Assembly: GCA_002383665.1 (NCBI GenBank) | Contig: DFZI01000006.1 | Coordinates: 4,039-23,981 of the forward strand | From: Dehalococcoidia bacterium UBA4060 | GTDB taxonomy: Bacteria > Chloroflexota > Dehalococcoidia > GIF9 > UBA5629 | Direction of reading: 5' to 3' | DNA: 19,943 nucleotides | Shown here: piece by piece, positions 6,740 through 14,137 of the stretch | How positions within the stretch are numbered: position 1 is the stretch's first letter | How the letters are laid out: each line of letters starts with the position of its first letter | Notes under the pieces: model-generated | The model's input: the letters and a program-made list of their open reading frames with translations, nothing else | Told to the model about the DNA's origin: nothing | Databases searched by the model: none | Position numbers and translations under genes: made by a program

Positions 6740-7300
6740 ATGAAAATAACATCTCAAAAAACAGCCTATGAGGGACGCTTCCTGCGCATCGTAGAAAAAT
6801 CTGTCAACAATAGCAGGGGGATAAAAGGCGTGTGGGAAAGCATTGAGAGGACCAATGTGCAGGGGCGGGGAGCTGTCATCATCATTGCCATTACGTCTGA
6901 GGGAGAACTGATACTGGAGAAAAACTGGCGTCCCCCCATAGAATCTTATGTGATACAGTTCCCCGCCGGGCTGACCGACGTTCCGGGTGAGGAAGAAAAG
7001 GAGGCTGCCCGCCGTGAGCTGTTGGAAGAGACCGGCTACCTGGCCGGTGAGCTAATTCCTGTCATGTCCGTGCCTCTGGCACCCGCTCTGGCCGCCACAC
7101 ATGCCATGCACTATTTCGCGCCCGGCGTCGAGTTTAAAGGCAAAACCGCCGACAAGGATATCGAGGAGATCGAAGTAGTCAAAATTAAACTCGCCCATGT
7201 TGCGGATTACCTTCTTAACCTGCCACCTGATGTTGAGCTTGACCTGCGCGTCCCGGGCATCCTCTGGATCATGCAGAAGAGGGGTTTGATACAGGAATAA
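6740..7300 (+). CDS. NUDIX hydrolase, ADP-ribose pyrophosphatase-like
   Basis: A 186-residue cytosolic pyrophosphatase of the ADP-sugar type. NWRPPIESYVIQFPAG (62-77) precedes the Nudix box at about 77-101 (ends RRELLEETGY; R-E and E-E metal ligands present). The box has one extra residue between the first glycine and first glutamate compared with the strict G-x5-E pattern. It is the last gene of the pan operon, 11 nt after panC. ADP-ribose or another nucleotide sugar is the likely substrate; a CoA-directed activity would be an attractive reading given the operon, but the CoA-specific motif is not seen. The stop is only 4 nt from the end of the opposite-strand protease gene, with no clear terminator between. 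Confidence 0.88.
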   Translation: MKITSQKTAYEGRFLRIVEKSVNNSRGIKGVWESIERTNVQGRGAVIIIAITSEGELILEKNWRPPIESYVIQFPAGLTDVPGEEEKEAARRELLEETGYLAGELIPVMSVPLAPALAATHAMHYFAPGVEFKGKTADKDIEEIEVVKIKLAHVADYLLNLPPDVELDLRVPGILWIMQKRGLIQE

Positions 7301-7304
7301 TAGC

Positions 7305-8516
7305 TCAAATCCTGTTAATAAAACCACAATGCGGACATCTGACCGACTTCTCCTTATAGGCTGGTGGTAGCTTCATGCCTGCACCGCAGTTACCACAGGT
7401 GAGCAAGCGGTAGCTGCTCATCCTCCACATCAGGTCCGAGGTCTCGCGCACCGCACTGACCTTCTGCAGGATATCAGAAGGTGGCGGCTCCGCCGACGGC
7501 TGACGGATGGCGACCGCCTCGTTTCCAATCTGCTCCAGCGTCACCTTCCCGATGATGCTCTCATTCTTCACCGACCTGTATGACGTCTCGTAGTCTTTAT
7601 AAGAGGCACCTCCCATAGCACGCAGGATGCGGATACGCTCGGCCAGGGGAGGGTGCGTGGAAAAGAGATCTGAGCCAGTTCCCGCAGCACCCATGTAATA
7701 TGGATTGCTGATATACATAGGAGCTGTAGCCTTGTTAGCCGTTCTCACCTTTGTATTATTGCTGGCAAGCTTCTCAAGCGCCGAGGCCAGCCCTTCCGGA
7801 TAGCGTGTGTAAAGCGCTGACGACGCATCGGCCAGGTATTCTCTGCGGCGAGAGATGGCTAAGTAGATTAGCTGGGCCATGGCCGGGGACAGGATCAGCA
7901 GTAAAAGCCCAAGAACGACAATGATAATCTCCGCTGCTCCAGCACCCCTCCCTGAGGTGCGCCTGCCACCCGCACCACCGAATATGCCGATGCGGGTAGC
8001 ATACCAGGCCAGCATAACAATCGATCCCAGTAAAATGCTGGCCAGTAGCATCAGCTCTATATCACGGTTTTTAATGTGGCTGATCTCGTGCCCCACCACT
8101 CCCTGCAGTTCGTCACGGTTGAGCTTATTCAACAGCCCAGAGGTCACGGCGATGGCTGCATGGTCTGGACCCCTGCCCGTAGCAAAGGCATTCAAAGCAG
8201 GATCATCAATGATGTAGATGTCCGGCATCTTCTCCAGCCCTGAGGCGATCTTCATCTCCTCAACCACATTGTAGAGTCGGGGATGGTCGTCCGGTCCAAT
8301 CTTCTTCGCCCCGGATATCCCCAGTATAATGTTATCGCCCTGTAGCAACGCCACCAGATTCATGATGACCCACACAATGATGGCGATAATCATACCTATG
8401 AGCGGGTCATCTAAGAAGGCATATCCTATAAAAAAGCCGATCAGGAGCAACAGGATACCCATCCCAGCCACAAGCACAGCCGAGCGGATCCTGTTATCCC
8501 TGATCTGTTCCCACAT
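7305..8516 (-). CDS. htpX: HtpX-like M48 membrane metalloprotease with C-terminal zinc ribbon
   Basis: An integral inner-membrane zinc endopeptidase of the HtpX type, involved in membrane protein quality control. Two N-terminal membrane segments (about 12-35 and 40-60) are followed by the zinc motif HEISH (143-147), two more hydrophobic segments (about 157-172 and 196-220), and the third-ligand region RREYLADASSA (224-234, E226). At 403 residues it is ~110 longer than usual HtpX. The extension ends in a zinc-ribbon-like CxxC...CxxC with C374, C377, C394 and C397. The ATG is 5 nt after the lemA stop, so the two genes are cotranscribed, the common LemA-HtpX pairing. A glycine/arginine-rich linker (179-194) sits between the third and fourth membrane segments. 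Confidence 0.93.
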   Translation of the reverse strand: MWEQIRDNRIRSAVLVAGMGILLLLIGFFIGYAFLDDPLIGMIIAIIVWVIMNLVALLQGDNIILGISGAKKIGPDDHPRLYNVVEEMKIASGLEKMPDIYIIDDPALNAFATGRGPDHAAIAVTSGLLNKLNRDELQGVVGHEISHIKNRDIELMLLASILLGSIVMLAWYATRIGIFGGAGGRRTSGRGAGAAEIIIVVLGLLLLILSPAMAQLIYLAISRRREYLADASSALYTRYPEGLASALEKLASNNTKVRTANKATAPMYISNPYYMGAAGTGSDLFSTHPPLAERIRILRAMGGASYKDYETSYRSVKNESIIGKVTLEQIGNEAVAIRQPSAEPPPSDILQKVSAVRETSDLMWRMSSYRLLTCGNCGAGMKLPPAYKEKSVRCPHCGFINRI

Positions 8517-8521
8517 TTTGA

Positions 8522-9100
8522 CTACTTGCTTTCCGGCCTGGCAAAACTCACTTTGGGAGCTTCTCTTTCCGCCCCGGCCTTGACCTCAAAGAACTCGCTC
8601 TCCTTAAACCTGCCCAGGGAGGCGACAATATTGGAAGGGAACATCTGGATCATATTATTGTATTTAAGCACGCAGTCATTGTAAAACTGGCGGGCGAAGC
8701 TGATCTTGTTCTCGGTGGAGGTCAGCTCCTCCTGGAGGTTCAGGAAGTTCTCATTGGCCTTCAGTGTCGGGTAGCTCTCCGCCACAGCCAGCAATCTTGC
8801 GAGCGCACCGCTCAGCTCGCCTTCAGCCCTGGCCCTTTCGGCCACGCCGGCACTGGCCAGCGATTGTGCCAGGTTGCGGGCCTGGGTTACGGCCTCCAGC
8901 GTGCCACGCTCATGCTCCATATATCCTTTGACCGCCTCCACCAGGTTGGGGATGAGATCGTAGCGGCGCTTGAGCTGCACATCTATCTGCGCCCAGGCAT
9001 TTTTCATCTGGTTGCGTGCTCCGACGAGTCCATTATAGATGCCGATGCCTATCAAAACGAGGATGATTACGATTGCCAGCACAATAATAGCTATGACCAT
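8522..9100 (-). CDS. lemA: LemA family membrane-anchored protein
   Basis: A 192-residue protein with a single N-terminal membrane anchor (about 2-24) and a long helical coiled domain. The family hallmark is clear: ARNQMKNAWAQIDVQLKRRYDLIPNLV (about 28-54), then YMEHERGTLEAVTQAR. The exact biochemical role of LemA proteins is unknown; they usually sit beside HtpX or phage-shock-like genes and act in the cell envelope. The start is strongly supported by a perfect AAGGAGGT (9106-9113 on this strand) 5 nt upstream. The gene follows a zf-TFIIB protein gene by 31 nt and precedes htpX by 5 nt, one minus-strand operon. Confidence 0.94.
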   Translation of the reverse strand: MVIAIIVLAIVIILVLIGIGIYNGLVGARNQMKNAWAQIDVQLKRRYDLIPNLVEAVKGYMEHERGTLEAVTQARNLAQSLASAGVAERARAEGELSGALARLLAVAESYPTLKANENFLNLQEELTSTENKISFARQFYNDCVLKYNNMIQMFPSNIVASLGRFKESEFFEVKAGAEREAPKVSFARPESK

Positions 9101-9131
9101 CTTTTACCTCCTTCTATCTATCTTCCTGTGA

Positions 9132-9566
9132 TTAAACCGTATCCTGCGGCCTGTTTGCCATGCCCTGCATGTGCGTCGCCTGGAAAGCATCTCCCAGAAA
9201 AGAGACCACATTCTGATATTGTGGCGAGCCGGGTGGAACCATCTCACACAGCACCTTCTGTATCTCGCCAGCATCAAACCACAGACCGTGCTCACGAGGG
9301 CAGCGATCAATTAAAATTTTAGGGTCGTGTCCAATCCAAGCCTTCTCCATTTTCTCTCCGCAGATCGGACATTTGCGCAGGGCTTTCCTGACCGACTTGT
9401 CCACCTCGATAGCAAGGACCTTTGCGCCTTCCGAGACCAGGACGTCGATCAGCAACTCCAGTTCGTCTGAATCCAGCCAGACACCTGAGCATTTAGTGCA
9501 GAAATCGAGCTCTATATGACGGTGCTCAACCACCATCATCACTCTTCTATCAACCGGGCATTTCAT
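9132..9566 (-). CDS. tandem zf-TFIIB-domain zinc-binding protein
   Basis: A 144-residue soluble protein with two TFIIB-type zinc-binding repeats. Repeat one: CPVD (C3), then FCTKCSGVWLDSDEL (C23, C26), with D6 where the second CxxC cysteine would be, a common variant. Repeat two: CPICG (C66, C69) followed by DRCPREHGLWFDAGEI (C89, H93), which has His in place of a cysteine. The tail (about 107-144) is variable. Members of this family are small bacterial zinc proteins of unknown function, often near LemA or M48 proteases. It is first in the operon with lemA and htpX. A possible promoter upstream is weak, and the SD is poor. Confidence 0.85.
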   Translation of the reverse strand: MKCPVDRRVMMVVEHRHIELDFCTKCSGVWLDSDELELLIDVLVSEGAKVLAIEVDKSVRKALRKCPICGEKMEKAWIGHDPKILIDRCPREHGLWFDAGEIQKVLCEMVPPGSPQYQNVVSFLGDAFQATHMQGMANRPQDTV

Positions 9567-9584
9567 GCGTCAATCTCTGGTAAT

Positions 9585-9613
9585 AGTGTAGGTGGGAAGT
9601 GGAGATTGTGCAA
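9585..9613 (-). promoter_or_regulatory. weak candidate promoter for the zf-TFIIB/lemA/htpX operon
   Basis: Read on the minus strand, TTGCAC (9613-9608), a 17-bp spacer and TACACT (9590-9585) match consensus at 3 of 6 and 4 of 6 positions. The predicted start is about 12 nt before the ATG. It lies in the ~98-nt gap between the MFS gene and this operon, which otherwise holds nothing clear, including no good terminator for the MFS gene. Confidence 0.28.
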
Positions 9614-9664
9614 GGCACTAATAGATACTGCTATTTGTCAGCTTCTGTCTGCTCATTCTGTTCT

Positions 9665-10870
9665 TTACTCCCGCACGAAGACAATCAGCCCGATGGCAGA
9701 AAGCCCGGAAAGGATAGCGCCAAAGTAAAAGGGTGCGGCAGAGCCGATAGACTGCCAGAGCCAGCCGGCGATGAGGCTGGCGGGTAGCAATGTGATGCCG
9801 ACGACACCGTTAAACACACCGAAGGCGGTGCCCCGGAGATCTTCAGGGACGAGATCGCAGACCAACGCACGGTAAACACCCTGTGTCAGGCCGTAATACA
9901 GTCCATAGAGGGCATACAGCACCCAGATCATCCAGCCCTGTTTAGCCAGAGCCAGCCCCAGGTAGACCACCGCATAAATAGCCCAGCCTGCGATGATCAC
10001 ACTGCGTCTCCCCAGCTTGTCGGATAGTATTCCCGCAGGAAGGGAAAAGAGAGCATAGATCACATTGAACATGATCAGCATCAGACTGATGAGAAAGACG
10101 CTGTTACCCAGGTCCTGAGCTCTCAACACAATAAAGGCGTCACTCGAGTTCCCCAACGTAAAAAGGAACATAATGGTAATAAAAATATAGAACTTCTTGC
10201 CCAACCTGCCAGCGGGCCGGCCGGTAGCAGCCGGAGCATTGCAGGCTGTGAGGGGCTTTTTAGGCGGCTCTTTGATAAAAATAAAAAAGATGAGCGCCAG
10301 GAATGCGGGTATGATTCCGAGCATGATCATCCAGTGGTAGGTGTCAACCTGCAGGTTGACAACGTCCCTCTGCATCAGAAAGACTACGAGCGCTGCCAGA
10401 GAAAGGCCAATAGCAGCGCCAGAAGTATCCATAGCTTTGTGAAAGCCGTAGGCCTTACCCCGGTTGTCTTCATCTACGGAATCTCCCACAAGGGCATCAC
10501 GCGGGGCGGCACGTATCCCCTTTCCCAGGCGGTCAGCAAACCTTATGGCCATGATGGGCTGCCACGCACTTGCAATCAACATAAATGGCTTGGACAGGCT
10601 GGAAAGAGCATAGCCAGCAAAGGAGAGTAACTTGCGATTGTGCAGCCTGTCGCTCAGCCAGCCACTGGCCAGCTTCATTAAAGAGGCTGTGCTCTCGGCC
10701 ACGCCTTCAATCAGTCCTATGACTACCGTAGCTGCGCCCAGCACATTTGCCAGGAACAAAGGCATGAGCGTGAAGATCAGTTCACTGGATACATCCGTCA
10801 GCAGGCTTATAAAGCCGATGAAGATTATATTGGGTGAGAGACCAAGGCCTCCCCTTTTCTTTTCGTTCAA
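9665..10870 (-). CDS. major facilitator superfamily transporter
   Basis: A 401-residue polytopic membrane protein with about 12 hydrophobic segments in two halves around a charged cytoplasmic loop (about 205-235, containing KEPPKKP and a gly/ala-rich stretch). The MFS motif A-like GWLSDRLHNRK is at 70-80, and a second DKLGRR block follows in the C-terminal half. The sequence DRLGKGIRAAPRD (113-125) after TM4 is typical of an MFS subgroup common in anaerobes and often called 'MFS transporter', with no known substrate. The start is TTG (minus strand at 10870), preceded by AAGGAAAGGTGA, the best SD available. It is monocistronic and divergent from the redox cluster. Substrate and direction of transport cannot be read from sequence. 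Confidence 0.9.
   Translation of the reverse strand: MNEKKRGGLGLSPNIIFIGFISLLTDVSSELIFTLMPLFLANVLGAATVVIGLIEGVAESTASLMKLASGWLSDRLHNRKLLSFAGYALSSLSKPFMLIASAWQPIMAIRFADRLGKGIRAAPRDALVGDSVDEDNRGKAYGFHKAMDTSGAAIGLSLAALVVFLMQRDVVNLQVDTYHWMIMLGIIPAFLALIFFIFIKEPPKKPLTACNAPAATGRPAGRLGKKFYIFITIMFLFTLGNSSDAFIVLRAQDLGNSVFLISLMLIMFNVIYALFSLPAGILSDKLGRRSVIIAGWAIYAVVYLGLALAKQGWMIWVLYALYGLYYGLTQGVYRALVCDLVPEDLRGTAFGVFNGVVGITLLPASLIAGWLWQSIGSAAPFYFGAILSGLSAIGLIVFVRE
10343..10360. repeat. perfect palindrome inside the MFS gene
   Basis: Positions 10342-10361 read TGTCAACCTGCAGGTTGACA, a 20-bp perfect palindrome (18-bp core listed here plus one matching base each side). It encodes the VVNLQVDT region of the transporter, a loop. 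It may be chance or a protein-binding site. Confidence 0.4.
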
Positions 10871-10968
10871 ATCACCTTTCCTTTTTAGGGTTTAACAGAT
10901 ATTATACTATTTTTATATTCAGCACCTTCACTCCGTTTTCCTCTACATGTTCGATATTGCAGTTAATG

Positions 10969-10997
10969 TTGATTTCGAAGCCGATTTCTGGTAAATT
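10969..10997 (+). promoter_or_regulatory. candidate extended -10 promoter for the redox gene cluster
   Basis: TTGATT (10969-10974), a 17-bp spacer and TAAATT (10992-10997), preceded by TG one base upstream (TGg-TAAATT, extended -10). It gives a leader of about 87 nt before the ATG at 11091. It lies in the 220-bp divergent region shared with the MFS gene. A TATAAT on the minus strand (10906-10901) could serve the MFS gene but has no good -35. Otherwise this intergenic region shows nothing clear. Confidence 0.4.
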
Positions 10998-11090
10998 TAC
11001 AAATTGGTTTGGCTGTATCCTTTTACGTGCAAATCCTTACTTATGGACTAACCATCACCTGAATTTTAGCCTTGTGGAGGTTAACCGGCC

Positions 11091-13295
11091 ATGTCTAAAA
11101 TCAACCTGACTATCGACGGTAAGAACATAACAGCAGAGAGTGAAAACACCATACTCGAAGCCGCAAACAAAAGCGGTATCTATATCCCGACTCTCTGCTA
11201 CCATCCCGATCTCAAGCCGGGAACCGAATGTGGCCTATGTGCCGTGATGATCGGGGGTCAGCCCGAGGCGGTGCAGGCCTGCAACACGAAAGTTACCGAA
11301 GGCATGGTTGTCTCCAGCGAATGCTCCCAGGCCAGGGAGAAGCAACGCGAGGCTCTGGAGAAGATCCTCAAGAAGCATCCCAACGCCTGCCTCACCTGCT
11401 GGCGCCGTGAGCGGTGCAAGCCTTTCGACATCTGCCTCCGCCAGGTGAATATAACAGAAAGGTGCGTTACCTGCCCCGAGAACGGCCACTGCGAGCTGCA
11501 GAGAGTGGTGGACTTCCTCGATATGGGCCACGCCGATATTCCCTATGAGTATCGTAACCTGCCCATCCAGCGCGACAATCCTTACTTTGATCTTGATTAC
11601 AACCTATGCATCGCCTGCGGACGCTGCGTGAGAGCCTGCCGAGAGCTGCGCGGCATCAAGGCCATCGATTTCAAAGAGATAAATGGCCACAAGGTTGCCG
11701 GACCGGTCAAGGCCACCTATGCCGAATCCGGCTGCAAATATTGCTTCACCTGTGTGGAGGTGTGCCCTGTAGGTGCCCTCGTCGACAGGCAGGCTCGCTA
11801 CCGCGGAATTTCGGAATGGGAAGGTTATGTAGTGCCCTGCTCATATGCCTGCCCGGCTCACATCGACATCCCGCGCTATCTTAATTTCATCGCACAGGGC
11901 AGGTATCCCGAAGCTCTGGCCGTAATCCGCGAGAAGGTTCCCTTCCCTGGAGTCCTCGGGCGCGTTTGCATCCATCCCTGTGAGCAGTCCTGCCGCCGCG
12001 GCAAGCTCAATGAACCTCTCTGCATCAAATTCCTCAAGCGCTTCGCTGCCGACCATGACAACGGACTATGGAAAAAGAACAGCTTCAAGTTGCCCTCAAC
12101 CGGCAAGAAGGTGGCAGTAATCGGATCCGGCCCGGCCGGGTTGACCTGTGCCTACTATCTGGCCAAGCTTGGCCACGCCATAACCGTGTTTGAAGCCCTG
12201 CCGCAGACCGGTGGCATGATGAGGGTGGGCATCCCCGCCTACAGGTTGCCTCGTGAGATACTTGATGCTGAGATCGACGAGATCAGGACAGCAGGAGTAG
12301 AGATCAAGGTCAACAGCAGGGTAGAATCCCCCGATACCCTTTTCCAGCAGGGCTTTGATGCTATTTTCATCGGCATCGGTGATCATAAGGGCACCAAGAT
12401 GGGCGCTGAAGGAGAGGACCTGCCCGGAGTGCTGGACGGCGTGGACTTCCTGCGCGCCGTCGCACTGGGTCAACCGCTCAAGATCGGCGATAAGATAGCC
12501 GTCATCGGTGGTGGCAACTCAGCCATTGATTGTGCACGCGTGGCATGGCGTATAGGTGCCAAAGATGTAACCATTGTTTACAGACGTACCCGCAAAGAGA
12601 TGCCGGCAGCCCCCGAAGAGGTGGAGGCCGCCATTCATGAGGGAATCAAGGTCGTCTTCCTGGCAGCACCCAACAAGATCACACAGAAGGATGGAAAGCT
12701 TGCCATGGAATGCATCAAAATGAGGCTGGGTGACCCCGACGCATCGGGCAGGCGCAGCCCGGTACGTATCCCCGGCAGCGAGTATGTGATTGAATACGAC
12801 AACATCATCGCCGGCATAGGTCAGACATCGGATATACCGGCTGGCTTTGATGTAACACTCAACAGGGCCAACATCAAGGCTAATGATAAAACACTTGAGA
12901 CCAGCAAGAAAGACGTATTTGCTGGTGGCGACATCGTTACCGGGCCGGCCTCGGTGATCAGCGCCATTGCCCAGGGACGGATAGCCGCTGCATCAATCGA
13001 TAAATACCTGGGTGGCAAAGGCCAGATCGACGAGGCGCTGGCTCCTGTGGACGCCGAGAACACGTTCTTTGGCGAGGATGACAGGTTCTCGGAGAAAAAA
13101 CAGCCGGTCATGCCGGAACTTGAAGTCAGCCAACGCCAGGGCAATTTTACCGAGGTTGAGTTAGGGTATAGCGAGCAGGTGGCAATTGAAGAGGCAAAGA
13201 GGTGCTTCAAATGCAATTACAGGCTGAAGCTCTCTCACCCCATGCAACCACCCGTTAAAGTTAAAAACAGCCTGAGAGGAGGTCTGCGTGTTTAA
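11091..13295 (+). CDS. multidomain iron-sulfur flavoprotein: NuoG-like N-terminus fused to GltD-like FAD/NAD(P) oxidoreductase
   Basis: A 734-residue cytosolic electron-transfer protein. Domains in order: plant-type [2Fe-2S] (C36, C47, C50, C64); a His-Cys cluster of the complex I/hydrogenase type (H96, C100, C103, C109) with extra cysteines C115, C125, C128, C134; two 4Fe-4S CxxCxxCxxxC sets (C173-C183 and C215-C225); a GltD/DPD-like helical segment (C250, C254, then C293, C297, C301) that lacks some cysteines of the standard set; FAD-binding GSGPAG (345-350) and NAD(P)-binding GGGNSA (473-478). Near the end is EEAKRCFKC, resembling the start of the GltA-like protein downstream. The SD GGAGG is 10 nt before the ATG. 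The stop overlaps the next gene by 8 nt. Reaction is not determined; NAD(P)H-ferredoxin transfer or bifurcation is plausible. Confidence 0.88.
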   Translation: MSKINLTIDGKNITAESENTILEAANKSGIYIPTLCYHPDLKPGTECGLCAVMIGGQPEAVQACNTKVTEGMVVSSECSQAREKQREALEKILKKHPNACLTCWRRERCKPFDICLRQVNITERCVTCPENGHCELQRVVDFLDMGHADIPYEYRNLPIQRDNPYFDLDYNLCIACGRCVRACRELRGIKAIDFKEINGHKVAGPVKATYAESGCKYCFTCVEVCPVGALVDRQARYRGISEWEGYVVPCSYACPAHIDIPRYLNFIAQGRYPEALAVIREKVPFPGVLGRVCIHPCEQSCRRGKLNEPLCIKFLKRFAADHDNGLWKKNSFKLPSTGKKVAVIGSGPAGLTCAYYLAKLGHAITVFEALPQTGGMMRVGIPAYRLPREILDAEIDEIRTAGVEIKVNSRVESPDTLFQQGFDAIFIGIGDHKGTKMGAEGEDLPGVLDGVDFLRAVALGQPLKIGDKIAVIGGGNSAIDCARVAWRIGAKDVTIVYRRTRKEMPAAPEEVEAAIHEGIKVVFLAAPNKITQKDGKLAMECIKMRLGDPDASGRRSPVRIPGSEYVIEYDNIIAGIGQTSDIPAGFDVTLNRANIKANDKTLETSKKDVFAGGDIVTGPASVISAIAQGRIAAASIDKYLGGKGQIDEALAPVDAENTFFGEDDRFSEKKQPVMPELEVSQRQGNFTEVELGYSEQVAIEEAKRCFKCNYRLKLSHPMQPPVKVKNSLRGGLRV

Positions 13296-14124
13296 AATTG
13301 TCTGGAAGGAGTCATTGACTCCGGTAATCGACTGTCTCAAAGTCGAGGCGCCTGCACTGGCAGCCAAGGCCAGGGCAGGTCAATTTGTAATAATCCGCGT
13401 GGATGAGGTAGGGGAGCGTATTCCTCTGACACTGGCCGATTGGGATGCGCACGAAGGAACGATCACACTTGTGGCCATGAGAGTGGGCACATCTACCCAC
13501 AAGCTGGGTAAGCTCAAATCAGGGGATAGCCTGATCGACCTGGTAGGTCCTCTGGGTCGGCCTTCAGAAATCGAAAAATATGGTAATGTGGTAATGGTGG
13601 GAGGCGGTGTAGGCATTGCACCGATACATCCTATAGCAAGATCGCTGAAAAATGCAGGCAACAGAATCATTTCCATTATTGGTGCACGCAACAGGGACTT
13701 GCTATTCTGGGAGGATAAGATGCAGGCACTCAGCGACGAACTGATAGTGACTACGGATGATGGCTCGTATGCCCGTAAAGGAGTGGTGACCGAGCCGCTC
13801 AAGGAGTTGCTGGAAAAAGGTGGAATTAACCGGGTGATCGCCATTGGTCCTGCCATCATGATGAAATTCTGCTCAGCGACAACGAGGCCGTACAATGTCC
13901 CGACAGTGGTCAGCCTTAATGCAATCATGGTGGATGGCACGGGCATGTGCGGATGCTGCCGTCTTTCCGTCGGCGGAGAGACAAAGTTCGCCTGCGTGGA
14001 CGGACCAGAGTTCAACGGGCACGAAGTCGATTGGGATATAACTCTGGCCAGACAGAAAATTTATTTGAAAGAAGAGAAAGAATCACTGGCCCGATGGGAG
14101 TCTTGCCAGTGCGGCAAATCTTAA
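13288..14124 (+). CDS. FAD/NAD/[2Fe-2S] oxidoreductase subunit, NfnA/SudB-like
   Basis: A 278-residue subunit of the ferredoxin-NADP reductase-like family (NfnA, SudB, PyrK relatives). FAD motif RIPLTL is at 44-49, nucleotide-binding GGGVGIAPIHP at 105-115, and a C-terminal [2Fe-2S] site GTGMCGCCRLS...FACVDGP (C221, C223, C224, C236; D216 lies nearby, and in known NfnA an aspartate joins three cysteines as ligands). The start is GTG, which overlaps the upstream stop by 8 nt and has GAGGAGG upstream; the tail after residue 250 is helical. In NfnAB enzymes this subunit binds NAD(H) and passes electrons to the flavin subunit. Here it lies between two NfnB/GltD-like proteins, which suggests shared use, though that is inference. 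Confidence 0.9.
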   Translation: MFKIVWKESLTPVIDCLKVEAPALAAKARAGQFVIIRVDEVGERIPLTLADWDAHEGTITLVAMRVGTSTHKLGKLKSGDSLIDLVGPLGRPSEIEKYGNVVMVGGGVGIAPIHPIARSLKNAGNRIISIIGARNRDLLFWEDKMQALSDELIVTTDDGSYARKGVVTEPLKELLEKGGINRVIAIGPAIMMKFCSATTRPYNVPTVVSLNAIMVDGTGMCGCCRLSVGGETKFACVDGPEFNGHEVDWDITLARQKIYLKEEKESLARWESCQCGKS

Positions 14125-14137
14125 TTGGAGGCCTGAG

